The notes under the pieces: generated by a model
Databases searched by the model: none
What the model saw: the letters and a program-made list of their open reading frames with translations, nothing else
What the model was told of the DNA's origin: nothing
Part shown: piece by piece, positions 8,498 through 16,790 of the stretch
How positions within the stretch are numbered: the stretch's first letter is position 1
Layout: each line of letters begins with the position of its first letter
Origin: Hymenobacter rubidus
GTDB taxonomy: Bacteria; Bacteroidota; Bacteroidia; Cytophagales; Hymenobacteraceae
Length of the DNA: 64,000 nt
Direction: 5' to 3'
Assembly (NCBI RefSeq): GCF_016734815.1
Contig: NZ_JAERQF010000010.1
Span: forward strand, 62,001-126,000
Translations under genes and position numbers: made by a program

Positions 8498-8876
8498 CTA
8501 TTCTCCTAGTTCGCGGTACTTTGGCATCTCTTTGGGCTCAGAGAGCAGGCCGGTGGTCAGAAGCGTGGCCCCGATGGCCAGGAAGATGTTGCGCGCTTTT
8601 TTGTTTTTGGAAAAACCAGCAGCCACGGGGCGCTCAGACTGGTAAGAGCCGTTACCACGTCGAGGGTGAGGTGGGTTTTGAAGGGGACTGCCTTAACCAA
8701 GCCCCATTCGGCGCGGGTGCAGGCGGTGAGGGCCAGGATGCCGCTGCCTAATACATAGCTCAGGAGCGTGGGCGTTTTGTCCTGGCTGAAGCCGATGAGG
8801 GCGGGAGCGGCGGCCACCAGGGCACGGCCCACTAGTCGAGAACGCCGTGGACTTGGCGGGAAATGGGCTTACTCAT
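8498..8876 (-). pseudogene. Broken SPW-repeat membrane protein
   Basis: Read on the minus strand from ATG 8876, the frame starts MSKPISRQVHGVLD and hits TAG. In the next frame it resumes GRALVAAAPALIGFSQDKTPT...TRAEWGLVKAVPFKTH...LTSLSAPWL, then a second shift near 8600 is needed to continue GFSKNKKARNIFLAIGATLL...LLSEPKEMPKYRELGE and stop at 8498. Repairing two single-base deletions gives about 126 residues with the four-helix pattern of SPW-repeat membrane proteins (R-A-E-W-G and S-A-P-W-L are the marker motifs). One frameshift could be a sequencing error; two in 380 bases favour a real pseudogene. Confidence 0.75.
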
Positions 8877-9045
8877 AGTTGGGATTGGGAATTGGGAAAG
8901 AATGGATTGGTAAAAAGCTAACGGCAGCCTGCCGGCAAGGGATATTTTCGAGTTATGAGTTTTGGGGCCAACTGGGGATGCCTCCTTCCCCTTCTAAACC
9001 CGAGAAATAACTGGTTACTGAACTCAGTTTAGACGGGGATACGGC

Positions 9046-9053
9046 TATCTTTG
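9046..9053 (+). promoter_or_regulatory. Candidate -7 box for the sirtuin gene
   Basis: TATCTTTG matches TAnnTTTG exactly, 46 bases before the chosen ATG. A start codon within this box (TTG at 9051) is open but would be untranslatable from this promoter, which supports ATG 9099. Confidence 0.45.
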
Positions 9054-9098
9054 AGCGCGGGGCAAAAGCCGCTTTTTGCCCCGAATAACCTGGTTTTT

Positions 9099-9788
9099 AT
9101 GGCTGACAAACACCTCGTCGTGCTCACGGGAGCCGGCGTCTCTGCCGAGTCCGGCATCCGCACTTTCCGCGACACCAACGGGCTCTGGGAAGAGCACCGC
9201 GTCGAGGACGTAGCCTCCCCCGAGGGCTTTGCGCGCAACCCCGCCCTGGTGCTCGATTTCTACAACCAACGCCGTGCCCAGGCCCGTACCGTGCAGCCCA
9301 ACGCCGCCCACCTGGCCCTGGCTGGCTTTGAGGAAGCACCCGGCTGGCGCGTGAGCATTATCACCCAAAACGTGGACGACCTGCACGAGCGCGCCGGCTC
9401 TACCGAGGTGCTGCACCTGCACGGCATGCTGAACCAGATGCGCTCGGTGGCCGACGAAACCACGGTGTATGACTGCCCCGCCGACATCCGGGTGGGCGAC
9501 CTCGCGCCCGACGGACACCAACTGCGCCCCCACATCGTGTGGTTTGGCGAAATGGTGCCCGCCATCGAAGTAGCGGCCGAAACCGTGAGCACGGCCGATG
9601 TGCTGCTGGTGGTGGGTACTTCGCTGCAGGTGTACCCGGCGGCCGGCCTGCTGCATTACGCCCCAGCCACCTGCCCCGTTTTCGTCATCGACCCGCACCA
9701 GCCCGAAGCCGGCCGACACGGCGTGCGCTACGTAGCCGAGCCCGCCAGCACGGGCGTGCCCAAGGTGCTGCAAGAGTTGACTAAATAA
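9099..9788 (+). CDS. cobB: SIR2-family NAD-dependent protein deacylase, zinc-free type
   Basis: Sirtuin that removes acyl groups from lysine using NAD. The NAD motif GAGVSAESGIRTFRD is at residues 11-25, TQNVDDLHERAG follows, and the catalytic His is in LHLHGML. The pair FYNQRR contains the YxxR motif that in class III enzymes such as E. coli CobB binds the carboxylate of succinyl- or malonyl-lysine, so desuccinylase activity is plausible. The four-cysteine zinc module is missing: only one Cys (YDCPADI) occurs where CxxC...CxxC would be, and LRPHIVWFGE follows directly. ATG 9099 is chosen over the upstream TTG. Gene symbol by family only. Confidence 0.88.
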   Translation: MADKHLVVLTGAGVSAESGIRTFRDTNGLWEEHRVEDVASPEGFARNPALVLDFYNQRRAQARTVQPNAAHLALAGFEEAPGWRVSIITQNVDDLHERAGSTEVLHLHGMLNQMRSVADETTVYDCPADIRVGDLAPDGHQLRPHIVWFGEMVPAIEVAAETVSTADVLLVVGTSLQVYPAAGLLHYAPATCPVFVIDPHQPEAGRHGVRYVAEPASTGVPKVLQELTK

Positions 9789-9816
9789 TTGGCGGCTTCC
9801 TCACCCAACAACCACA

Positions 9817-10365
9817 ATGGCTTCTGCCTTTGCTCACGCCGCCCTGGGCGCCACTTTGGGCAAGCTGCTGCTTCCCAGTCGCATGCATTGGCCCTATTGG
9901 TTGGCCGCCGGCATTTGTGCCGCCCTGCCCGACGTGGATGCGCTCGGCTACCGGCTGGGGGTGCCGTACGACAGCCTATGGGGGCATCGGGGGCTCACGC
10001 ATTCGCTGTTGGCGGCTGCGCTGGTGGCGGCCGTGGGCGAGGGCCTGGGGCAATTAAGCCCGCGCGCCAGGCGTCCTGCGGCCGGGCGGCTGGCGGCGCT
10101 GTTGTTTCTGGCTACGGCCTCGCACGGCTTGCTCGATGCCATGACGACGGGCGGACTGGGCGTGGCCTTTTTCAGCCCCTGGGAATTGAAGCGCTATTTT
10201 TTCGGCTTCCGGCCCATCAACGTGTCGCCCATCAGCATCCGGGCCTTTTTGGGCGGGCGCGGGCTGCGGGTGCTGGCCAGTGAGGCGCTTTGGGTGGACC
10301 TGCCGTGCCTGCTGATGCTGTGGCTACAACGTCGGTTGCCTGTGTTGAAGAAAGCCAAAGGCTAA
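9817..10365 (+). CDS. YdjM/DUF457-type membrane-bound metal-dependent hydrolase
   Basis: Integral membrane protein of the family described as membrane-bound metal-dependent hydrolases (YdjM, LexA-binding inner membrane protein in E. coli). The metal-ligand motifs are visible: AHAALGATLG at the start, LPDVDALGY at about 40, WGHRGLTHS at about 61-69 and ASHGLLDAMT at about 105. Four hydrophobic segments alternate with these. It follows the sirtuin by 28 bases and could be cotranscribed. The real substrate of this family is poorly known; relatives act on lipids or phospholipid-like molecules. Confidence 0.87.
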   Translation: MASAFAHAALGATLGKLLLPSRMHWPYWLAAGICAALPDVDALGYRLGVPYDSLWGHRGLTHSLLAAALVAAVGEGLGQLSPRARRPAAGRLAALLFLATASHGLLDAMTTGGLGVAFFSPWELKRYFFGFRPINVSPISIRAFLGGRGLRVLASEALWVDLPCLLMLWLQRRLPVLKKAKG

Positions 10366-10403
10366 GCCCGGCCGGCTTTTTTGGCGAGGAGAGCGGTTGG
10401 CGG

Positions 10404-10757
10404 TTAAGCTTGATTGGTTAGCGCTTGCATTGCCAAACCATATTGCTGCGCGTAGGCAACAAAATCAGCCTCGTTGAAGGAAGCGGCCACCAGGCCGAGG
10501 TGGCCGTCGGGGCGCACCACATAGGCGCGGGCTACCCGCCCGCACCATTTTGCCTTGCGCCACAAACTGCTCGGCGAGACCCTGGCGGTCGAGCAACTCC
10601 AGGGTGCAGGCGTGCATCACCAGCGCCCGACTCAGGGGCGACGGCCCGGGCAGCGCGTCGATGAGGCGGGGGCGCACGCCGTGGCGCGCTAACTCCAGCG
10701 CCAGCAGCAAGATGGCCCGGCTCCTACTACCAGCACATCGGGTGCGGATGAGTTCAT
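10404..10757 (-). pseudogene. Internally deleted FAD-dependent aromatic monooxygenase
   Basis: Minus-strand remnant. It opens at ATG 10757 with MNSSAPDVLVVGAGP, the first half of a Rossmann GxGxxG motif. About 4 bases are missing, after which the frame continues LLLALELARHGVRPRLIDA...SRALVMHACTLELLDRQGLAEQFVAQGKMVRAG. A further shift leads to RAYVVRPDGHLGLVAASF...AMQALTNQA and a stop at 10404; RPDGHLG is the hallmark of the C-terminal thioredoxin-like domain of PheA/TfdB-type hydroxylases. The middle 400 or so residues are gone, so the N-terminal 70 residues are joined almost directly to the last 40. It cannot encode an active enzyme. Confidence 0.8.
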
Positions 10758-10869
10758 CGGCAAAGTCGGTGGGTTAGCCGGTAAATGTGGGTAAAAGCGG
10801 CTTTTCCAGTCGGCGGGAATAACCGCACAGTAGCCGTCCGCCGTAGAAGAAAATCTTAACCATCTCTTT

Positions 10870-13800
10870 ATGCTGTTTCGCTACGTTAGTGCCCTGCTTT
10901 TCGCGCTGGGCTTTGCCGCTGCTTGCCCTGCTTTCGCCCAAGCTCCGGCGCACACCGTTTTCCTGCTGGGCAACACCGCTCAGGCCGACATTCCGCCCGC
11001 CCGCCTGCAGCAGCTACGCCACGTGCTGGAACAGCAAACCGGTTCCTTCACCGTGGTGCACCTCGGCGACATTGTGGGGAATACCGGCTTGGTTTCCAAG
11101 AGCGACACCGCGCTGGCCCAGGCCGAGCGCACCCGCGCCGACGCCCTCATTGCGCTGGTAAAAGGCTTACCGCAGGGCAAAATCTACTTCCTGCCCGGCG
11201 ATAAGGACTGGGCCAACTCCGGCCGCGACGGCCTGAAAGCCGTACGGCGCCTCGAGAAATACATCGAAAAGCAACTGCCTGGCCAGAATGCTTTCATTCC
11301 CACCAACGGCTGCCCGGGCCCGGAAGTGGTGGACGTGGCCCCGCTGGTGCGCCTTGTGGCCATCAATACACCCTGGTTCACGCACCCCTACGACCGGCCC
11401 GAGGCCCCCGACACCGACTGCAAGACGCTTACCAAGGAGGAGTTCCGCGAGCAACTGCAGGACCTGATTGACGACTCCAAGAACAAGAATGTGCTGCTGC
11501 TGGGCCACCACCCCGTGGTAAGCAACGGCGTATACGCGGGCCACGAGCCGCTTTCGCGCCATTTGAGCCCGCCGGTGCTGGGCACCATTTATGCCGCCTA
11601 CCGCCAGAACGTGGGCAGCCCGCGCGACCTGGCCAGCCCCGGCTACCAGGAGCTGAAAAAGGAGCTGCTGAACACGCTGCAAAGCAACCCCGGCGTGATT
11701 TACGCCGCGGCCCACGATTACAGCCTGCAGCTCACCCCTTTTCAGGGCAACTACCACGTGGTGAGCGGCAGCTTTGTGGAAAGCGAGCACGTGGGCGCCA
11801 AAGGCCAGTCACTCTACAGCAAAAGCGAAGAAGGCTACACTACCCTGGAGTACTTCCCCGATGGCACCGTGAAGTCGCACATTTTCACGTTTGGCAGCGG
11901 CGACCAGCCCGCCAAAGACGCGTACACCGGCACGCTGTTCCGCTCGGCCTGCGCCGGCACAGCCGACTCGCAGGCGCCCCAGAATCCGTTCATCATCACC
12001 TGCCCCGGCACTACCCAAGCCGCGGCCCAGGCCAAGCCTGATGCGCCGTTTCAGGCCACTACCACGGTTGTGCCTGGCCCGGAATACAAGCCTACCGGCA
12101 GCCGCAACTTCTTTATTGGCAAAATCTACCGCTCGTCGTGGCTGCAGCCCGTCACGGTGCCCACCCTCAACCTGGCCACCGAGAAAGGCGGCCTGCGCCC
12201 CACCGGCAAAGGCGGCGGGCGCCAGACCACTTCGCTCAAGCTGGTGGCGGCCGACAGTTCGGAATACGTTTTCCGGTCCGTGGACAAGGACGTGACCAAG
12301 ATTCTGCCGCCCGAGCTGCGCAACTCCATTGCTTCGGACATACTGCGCGATGTGACGGCCACGGCCAACCCGTATTCCAACCTGCCCATCAGCTACATGC
12401 TGGACCAGACGGACATTCTGCACGCCCGCCCGCGCTTGTTCCGGCTGCCCGACAACCAGGAGCTAGGCGCCTACCGAGCCGAATACGCCGGCCTGCTCGG
12501 CACCCTCGAAGACAGCCCGAAAGACCCCAAGGCCAACCTGCCCGGCTTTGGTGGCTCCAATGAAGTGACCCGTTCGTTCGGCCTCTTCCGCAAGCTCTAC
12601 AAAGACCACGACAACCACGTGGACGCCCCGGCCCTGGCCCGCGCCCGCGCCTTCGACATGCTGGTGGCCGACTTCGGCAAGCACGAAGACAACTGGAAAT
12701 GGGCCGGCTACAAGCAGCCCAATGGCGGCATCCTCTACCGCCCCATCCCGCGCGACCGGGACCAGAGCTTTACCCTGTGGAATGGCTTCCTCACTTACCT
12801 CGCCAACCGCGAGTGGGCCGTACCCAGCATCGAGGGCTTCAACACCGAATTCCAGGACATGAAAAGCCTGAACTGGCCCGCCCGCCACCTCGACCGTTTC
12901 CTCCTCCAAAGCCTCACGCGCGAGCAGTGGCAGGAAGCCGCCAAGTACCTGCAGGCTAAAATAACGCCCACTGTTATTGATGGCGCTACTGCTCAACTAC
13001 CCGCTGAAATTCATGATAAATCGGGCCAAGACATCAACCGCAAGTTGAAGGCAAGAATTCAGGAATTGCCCAAGGCCATTGATGAGTATTATTTGCTCCT
13101 GGCCCGGCGCGTGGACGTGGTGGGCTCCAACAAAGGCGAGGTGTTTCAGGTGAACCGGCTGCCCGACGGGCAGGTGCGCGTGCAGATGTTTGACCGCGCC
13201 GGCGACACCGACAATTCTAAGGGCACGGCCCTGTTTGACCGCACATTTAATCCCAACGAAACCGACGAAGTCTGCCTCTACGGGCTGGCTGGCAAGGACG
13301 TATTTACGGTGACCGGGGACGGCGGCAGTCACAGCGTGCTGGTGCGCGTCATCGGCGGCGACGGCAAGGACAAGATTACCGACAACTCCACAGCCACAGG
13401 CCTGCGCACCCGCACCAAAATCTACGACGTGCCCGACACCGAGATGCAGCTCGGCAAGGAGTCGGACAACCGCACCAGCACCCGCCCCGGCGTGAATGCC
13501 TACGACCGGGAGCAGTTCGAATTCAACAGCTACAAGCCCAGCATTGGCTTGTTCTACAACGCCAACGACGGCTTTGGGGCCAGCGTGGGCGTTACGTTTC
13601 TGCGCCAGGGCTTCCGCAAGCCGGGCTACAAAAACATGTACTCCTTCGACGTGCAGGGCAGCGTCAACGGCCTGCTGCAGCTCACGGCCAGCACGCGCCA
13701 CCGCTACGCCATTGGCAAAATTGATGCGGGCGCCACGGCCAGCTACGGCAGCTACTTCCCGTTCTACCGCTTCTTCGGGTTGGGCAACAACACCGGCTTC

Positions 13801-14589
13801 GACCAAGGCTTGTACGACAACAAATTCTATAACGCCCGCTACCAGGGCTATAATTTCAATGCTTTCCTGGAGCGCACCTTCTTCCAGCGCAGCGTAATCC
13901 GGGTGGGCCCCACGTTCGAGAATTATACCAGCGACTTCGGCGGCAACACCTATCTGGGCACCATCGATACCCGTCCGGCCGACGTGCGCCCCAACACCAG
14001 CAGCCAACGGCTGGTAGGCTTGAATGGCGTGTTCGACCTCGACTTGCGCAATCGTCCCAGCTTCGCCCAGCGCGGCGTTCGCATTCGCTTGCAACACGAT
14101 TCTTACCGGCAGCTTACCAGCACCAAAAGCAACTTCGGCCTTTCCCAAGGCTTCGCCGAATACTACGGCACCGCTAAAATCGGCATCCCCGTCACCCTCG
14201 TCCTGAAAGGCGGCGGAGCCAAGAACTACGGCCCCGACAACGACATCCCCTTCTACAAATTCGCCAGCATTGGCCAGAACGAAGGCCTGCGCGGCTACTA
14301 CCGCAACCGCTTCAGCGGCGACGCCGCCCTGTACTACAACACGGAGCTGCGCTTGGCGCTGGGCCAGGTCAAAAATGGTTTCCTGCCTTTCTATTACGGC
14401 GTGTTCGGCTTCTACGACCAGGGCCGCGTGTACTACCAGGGCACCTCGCCCGGCGGCTGGCACTCGGGCTACGGCGCCGGCTTCTACATAGCCCCGGTGG
14501 TCGAAACACTGGCTTTTGCCGTGTCGTACCAAAAATCGGTGGAGAGCAGCCTGATTCAGTTCGGCTTGGGTTTCCGGTTGGACAAATAG
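10870..14589 (+). CDS. Metallophosphoesterase - BamA-type outer-membrane barrel fusion
   Basis: A 1239-residue two-part protein. A signal peptide (MLFRYVSALLFALGFAAA...FAQ) precedes a calcineurin-like metallophosphoesterase domain, about residues 28-360, with HLGDIVG, LPGDKDW and LLGHHPVV; the last motif, normally GHxH, reads AAHDYSLQ, so one metal ligand may be lost. A middle region of about 500 residues includes RDRDQSF and a DGQVRVQMFDRAG segment of beta-strand repeats. The last 380 residues are an Omp85/D15-type barrel with paired aromatic strands and the closing ...QFGLGFRLDK. No POTRA domains are evident. Such fusions occur in Bacteroidota and suggest a surface or periplasmic phosphoesterase tethered to a barrel. 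It is transcribed alone, 112 bases after a pseudogene. Confidence 0.85.
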   Translation: MLFRYVSALLFALGFAAACPAFAQAPAHTVFLLGNTAQADIPPARLQQLRHVLEQQTGSFTVVHLGDIVGNTGLVSKSDTALAQAERTRADALIALVKGLPQGKIYFLPGDKDWANSGRDGLKAVRRLEKYIEKQLPGQNAFIPTNGCPGPEVVDVAPLVRLVAINTPWFTHPYDRPEAPDTDCKTLTKEEFREQLQDLIDDSKNKNVLLLGHHPVVSNGVYAGHEPLSRHLSPPVLGTIYAAYRQNVGSPRDLASPGYQELKKELLNTLQSNPGVIYAAAHDYSLQLTPFQGNYHVVSGSFVESEHVGAKGQSLYSKSEEGYTTLEYFPDGTVKSHIFTFGSGDQPAKDAYTGTLFRSACAGTADSQAPQNPFIITCPGTTQAAAQAKPDAPFQATTTVVPGPEYKPTGSRNFFIGKIYRSSWLQPVTVPTLNLATEKGGLRPTGKGGGRQTTSLKLVAADSSEYVFRSVDKDVTKILPPELRNSIASDILRDVTATANPYSNLPISYMLDQTDILHARPRLFRLPDNQELGAYRAEYAGLLGTLEDSPKDPKANLPGFGGSNEVTRSFGLFRKLYKDHDNHVDAPALARARAFDMLVADFGKHEDNWKWAGYKQPNGGILYRPIPRDRDQSFTLWNGFLTYLANREWAVPSIEGFNTEFQDMKSLNWPARHLDRFLLQSLTREQWQEAAKYLQAKITPTVIDGATAQLPAEIHDKSGQDINRKLKARIQELPKAIDEYYLLLARRVDVVGSNKGEVFQVNRLPDGQVRVQMFDRAGDTDNSKGTALFDRTFNPNETDEVCLYGLAGKDVFTVTGDGGSHSVLVRVIGGDGKDKITDNSTATGLRTRTKIYDVPDTEMQLGKESDNRTSTRPGVNAYDREQFEFNSYKPSIGLFYNANDGFGASVGVTFLRQGFRKPGYKNMYSFDVQGSVNGLLQLTASTRHRYAIGKIDAGATASYGSYFPFYRFFGLGNNTGFDQGLYDNKFYNARYQGYNFNAFLERTFFQRSVIRVGPTFENYTSDFGGNTYLGTIDTRPADVRPNTSSQRLVGLNGVFDLDLRNRPSFAQRGVRIRLQHDSYRQLTSTKSNFGLSQGFAEYYGTAKIGIPVTLVLKGGGAKNYGPDNDIPFYKFASIGQNEGLRGYYRNRFSGDAALYYNTELRLALGQVKNGFLPFYYGVFGFYDQGRVYYQGTSPGGWHSGYGAGFYIAPVVETLAFAVSYQKSVESSLIQFGLGFRLDK

Positions 14590-14627
14590 CCTCCGCTTCC
14601 TAATTACCCAAACGCAACGCTACGGCT

Positions 14628-14635
14628 TACCTTTG
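14628..14635 (+). promoter_or_regulatory. Candidate -7 box for ppx
   Basis: TACCTTTG, an exact TAnnTTTG, 30 bases before ATG 14665. No convincing -33 TTG at 19-21 bases. Confidence 0.45.
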
Positions 14636-14664
14636 GGCTTTGGTTTAAATCTGACGCATTCTGC

Positions 14665-15651
14665 ATGAATTTTCCCCTCCGTAAACTCGCCGCCATTGAT
14701 ATTGGGTCCAACGCCGTACGGTGTCAGATTTCGGCGGTTTTGTATTACGAAGGGCGCTACCGGCTCAAGCGCGTAGAGTACGTGCGCTTTCCCATGCGCC
14801 TGGGCGAAGACGTGTTTGCCACCGGCGAGATTTCGCCGGCCAAAGAAGAGCAGTTCGTGAAGTTTCTGCACTCGCTCAAGCTGCTGATGGAGGTGCACAG
14901 CGTGGCCCATTACCTCGTCTGCGCCACTTCGGCCATGCGCTCGGCCGCCAACGGGGCCGCCATTGTGGCCCGCGTGCGCGAGCAGCTGGGCATGGAAATA
15001 AAAGTGATTGACGGCCAGGACGAGGCTTTTTACATCAACCGCGTCATCGAGCACGTGCTGGAAGACAAGCGCCACTACCTGCACATCGACGTGGGCGGCG
15101 GCAGCACCGAGTTCAACATCTACCACGACCGCCGCAAGGTAGCTGCGCAGTCGTTCGAAATTGGCTCCATTCGGCGCATGCAGCAGGAAGAAAGCGGCGG
15201 CGCCAGCACCGAGGCTCAGAACGAGCTGTGGGCCCGCATGGAAGCCTGGGTGCGCACCAACGCCCGGCAGTACCACGTCACGCGCGCCATCGGCACGGGC
15301 GGCAACATCAACAAGCTGTACAGCCTCACCCCCTCGGCCCCCGACCGGGCCGTGACCCGACGCACCCTCGAATCAACCCTGGCCCGCCTCGCCGGCCTGA
15401 GCATGAACGAGCGCGTGAACGTGGCCATGCTCAACCCTGACCGGGCCGACGTCATTGTGCCCGCTGGCCATATTTACCTCTCGGCCATGCAGTGGGCCAA
15501 TGTTAACAACATGGTGGTGCCCGATATTGGCCTGAAAGACGGCATGCTGCAGGCTCTGTTCGAAGACTACTTCGATGAGCTAAGCCCCGACGGCACCCAC
15601 CCCGCCCACTTGCCAGTGCCGGACGTGCAAAATTCACCGGCCATTGATTAG
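14665..15651 (+). CDS. ppx: Ppx/GppA-family exopolyphosphatase / pppGpp phosphatase
   Basis: ASKHA-fold phosphatase that cuts phosphate from polyphosphate chains or the gamma phosphate of pppGpp. The phosphate-1 motif AAIDIGSNAVRCQI is at residues 9-22 and the phosphate-2 motif HIDVGGGSTEFNI at about 139-151. A further AIGTGGNINKL block and the closing PDIGLKDGML motif are conserved. The protein is 328 residues, the short form without the C-terminal HD domain. ppk1, which makes polyphosphate, lies 6 kb away on the other strand, so both sides of polyphosphate turnover are in this neighbourhood although not in one operon. Confidence 0.9.
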   Translation: MNFPLRKLAAIDIGSNAVRCQISAVLYYEGRYRLKRVEYVRFPMRLGEDVFATGEISPAKEEQFVKFLHSLKLLMEVHSVAHYLVCATSAMRSAANGAAIVARVREQLGMEIKVIDGQDEAFYINRVIEHVLEDKRHYLHIDVGGGSTEFNIYHDRRKVAAQSFEIGSIRRMQQEESGGASTEAQNELWARMEAWVRTNARQYHVTRAIGTGGNINKLYSLTPSAPDRAVTRRTLESTLARLAGLSMNERVNVAMLNPDRADVIVPAGHIYLSAMQWANVNNMVVPDIGLKDGMLQALFEDYFDELSPDGTHPAHLPVPDVQNSPAID

Positions 15652-15676
15652 GCAGTCGAGTAGAATTACCTACGCA

Positions 15677-15778
15677 AAAGGCCCGTCATGCTGAGCGAAG
15701 TCGAAGCATCTCTACCGCAATAGGAAATGATTACTATTGCAGTAGAGATGCTTCGCTGCGCTCTGCATGACGGCCTTT
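15677..15778. repeat. Palindromic repeat family A, long form
   Basis: Two inverted arms: AAAGGCCCGTCATGCTGAGC...GAAGCATCTCTACC on the left and GTAGAGATGCTTCG...CATGACGGCCTTT on the right, separated by an AT-rich centre. It sits between convergent ppx and the Omp28 gene and could also end both transcripts. Related copies occur at 54606-54700 (long), 33130-33157 and 52280-52307 (short), 24761-24794 and 50521-50550 (degenerate) and as split arms at 60236 and 60600. Confidence 0.8.
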
Positions 15779-15792
15779 ATTATTACAGCCGG

Positions 15793-16731
15793 TTACAGAA
15801 ACTTCGCCTGCACGGCCTGCACAATCTGGCGGGTGTCGGCATCGGCGATGTACACGATGACGGAGCACTTCCGGTCGTTCCACACGCTGGCGGCCGGCAT
15901 CTGGTAGCCTACATAGTCGCCAAACTGCTGCCCGGCCGTGGGCGCCACCACCTGCTGCGTACCAAAAGTGCCCGCCAGAGCCGCCCGCAGCACGTTGTGG
16001 TGCACGTAGGTATCCACTGTTTGGTCGGGAAACTGCACCCGGTTCAGCCGGTAGTCCTTTTGGGCCCCTACCACGCTGTCTTCCACCACCATTATGCCCA
16101 GGCGCATGCTGCGGCCGGGCCGGGCCGTGAGGTACTTGGTGGCCACTTTCAGGGTGAGCAAGCGGCTGCTGCGGTTGAACAGCGGCGTGGCGCGCAGCTC
16201 CACCGTAGGCGTTTGGGCCAGTTGGGCAGTAACCACGCCCGGCCACAGCGAAAAAGTTGCCACCGGGTCGTTGTTGGCAGCCACAAAGGGACTGCGGTTC
16301 ACGGCACCCTGCGGCAGGCCGCGGTTCGAGAGGTCGTACGTTTTATCCAGCTCCTGGCTCACCACCGGCACCCGAAAGTCGATGGGAAAATGCGGCAGCC
16401 GCGGCGCGGCAAAGTAATCGGTAACGTGTTCCTCGGTCACGAGCACGCGGCCGGGGTAGCGCAGGCGCAGCGAATCGGCCATGCTGGCTGCCCGGGGGCA
16501 GTTGCCGCAGTACTGGCCGGTCAGGTCCTCAATCAGCACGTGTTGCGTCAGCGCCGGGGCCGGGTGCTTGGCATCAGCCGAGTCGAGCCGGGCTTGCTGA
16601 ATTGGCGTGAGGCTCGACGTTATTTTGGCCGGTTGCGGGTTGTCGATGACATCGCAGGCCGAGAGCGCGGCCATGCTGCCCAGCACCACCAAACTCGCGG
16701 AGCGCATCCAGATAAGGGTAATGTTGTTCAT
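15793..16731 (-). CDS. Omp28-related lipoprotein with CxxC motif
   Basis: Member of the Omp28 family, outer-membrane lipoproteins first described in Porphyromonas. ATG 16731 gives a lipoprotein signal ending LSAC, with Cys near residue 25; the longer open frame upstream lacks a signal and is not used. The mature part has the thioredoxin-like segment LIEDLTGQYCGNCPRA, a CxxC pair in the place where thiol oxidoreductases carry their active site, followed by an alpha/beta fold and an Ig-like beta region. It is the last of four co-oriented minus-strand genes (T9SS cargo, TlpA, DUF6029, Omp28) with gaps of 42, 69 and 59 bases. Confidence 0.85.
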   Translation of the reverse strand: MNNITLIWMRSASLVVLGSMAALSACDVIDNPQPAKITSSLTPIQQARLDSADAKHPAPALTQHVLIEDLTGQYCGNCPRAASMADSLRLRYPGRVLVTEEHVTDYFAAPRLPHFPIDFRVPVVSQELDKTYDLSNRGLPQGAVNRSPFVAANNDPVATFSLWPGVVTAQLAQTPTVELRATPLFNRSSRLLTLKVATKYLTARPGRSMRLGIMVVEDSVVGAQKDYRLNRVQFPDQTVDTYVHHNVLRAALAGTFGTQQVVAPTAGQQFGDYVGYQMPAASVWNDRKCSVIVYIADADTRQIVQAVQAKFL

Positions 16732-16790
16732 AACAAGTGTCGATACATAGCCGCTGGTAGTCGGCACACGGCCGGCCTCCTTACTGCTGC

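Noticed and set aside
12997..14532. 511-codon minus-strand frame opposite the metallophosphoesterase-barrel gene
   Set aside because: Antisense shadow; an Ala/Val/Gly/His-rich translation with no domain, and the plus strand has a clear barrel.
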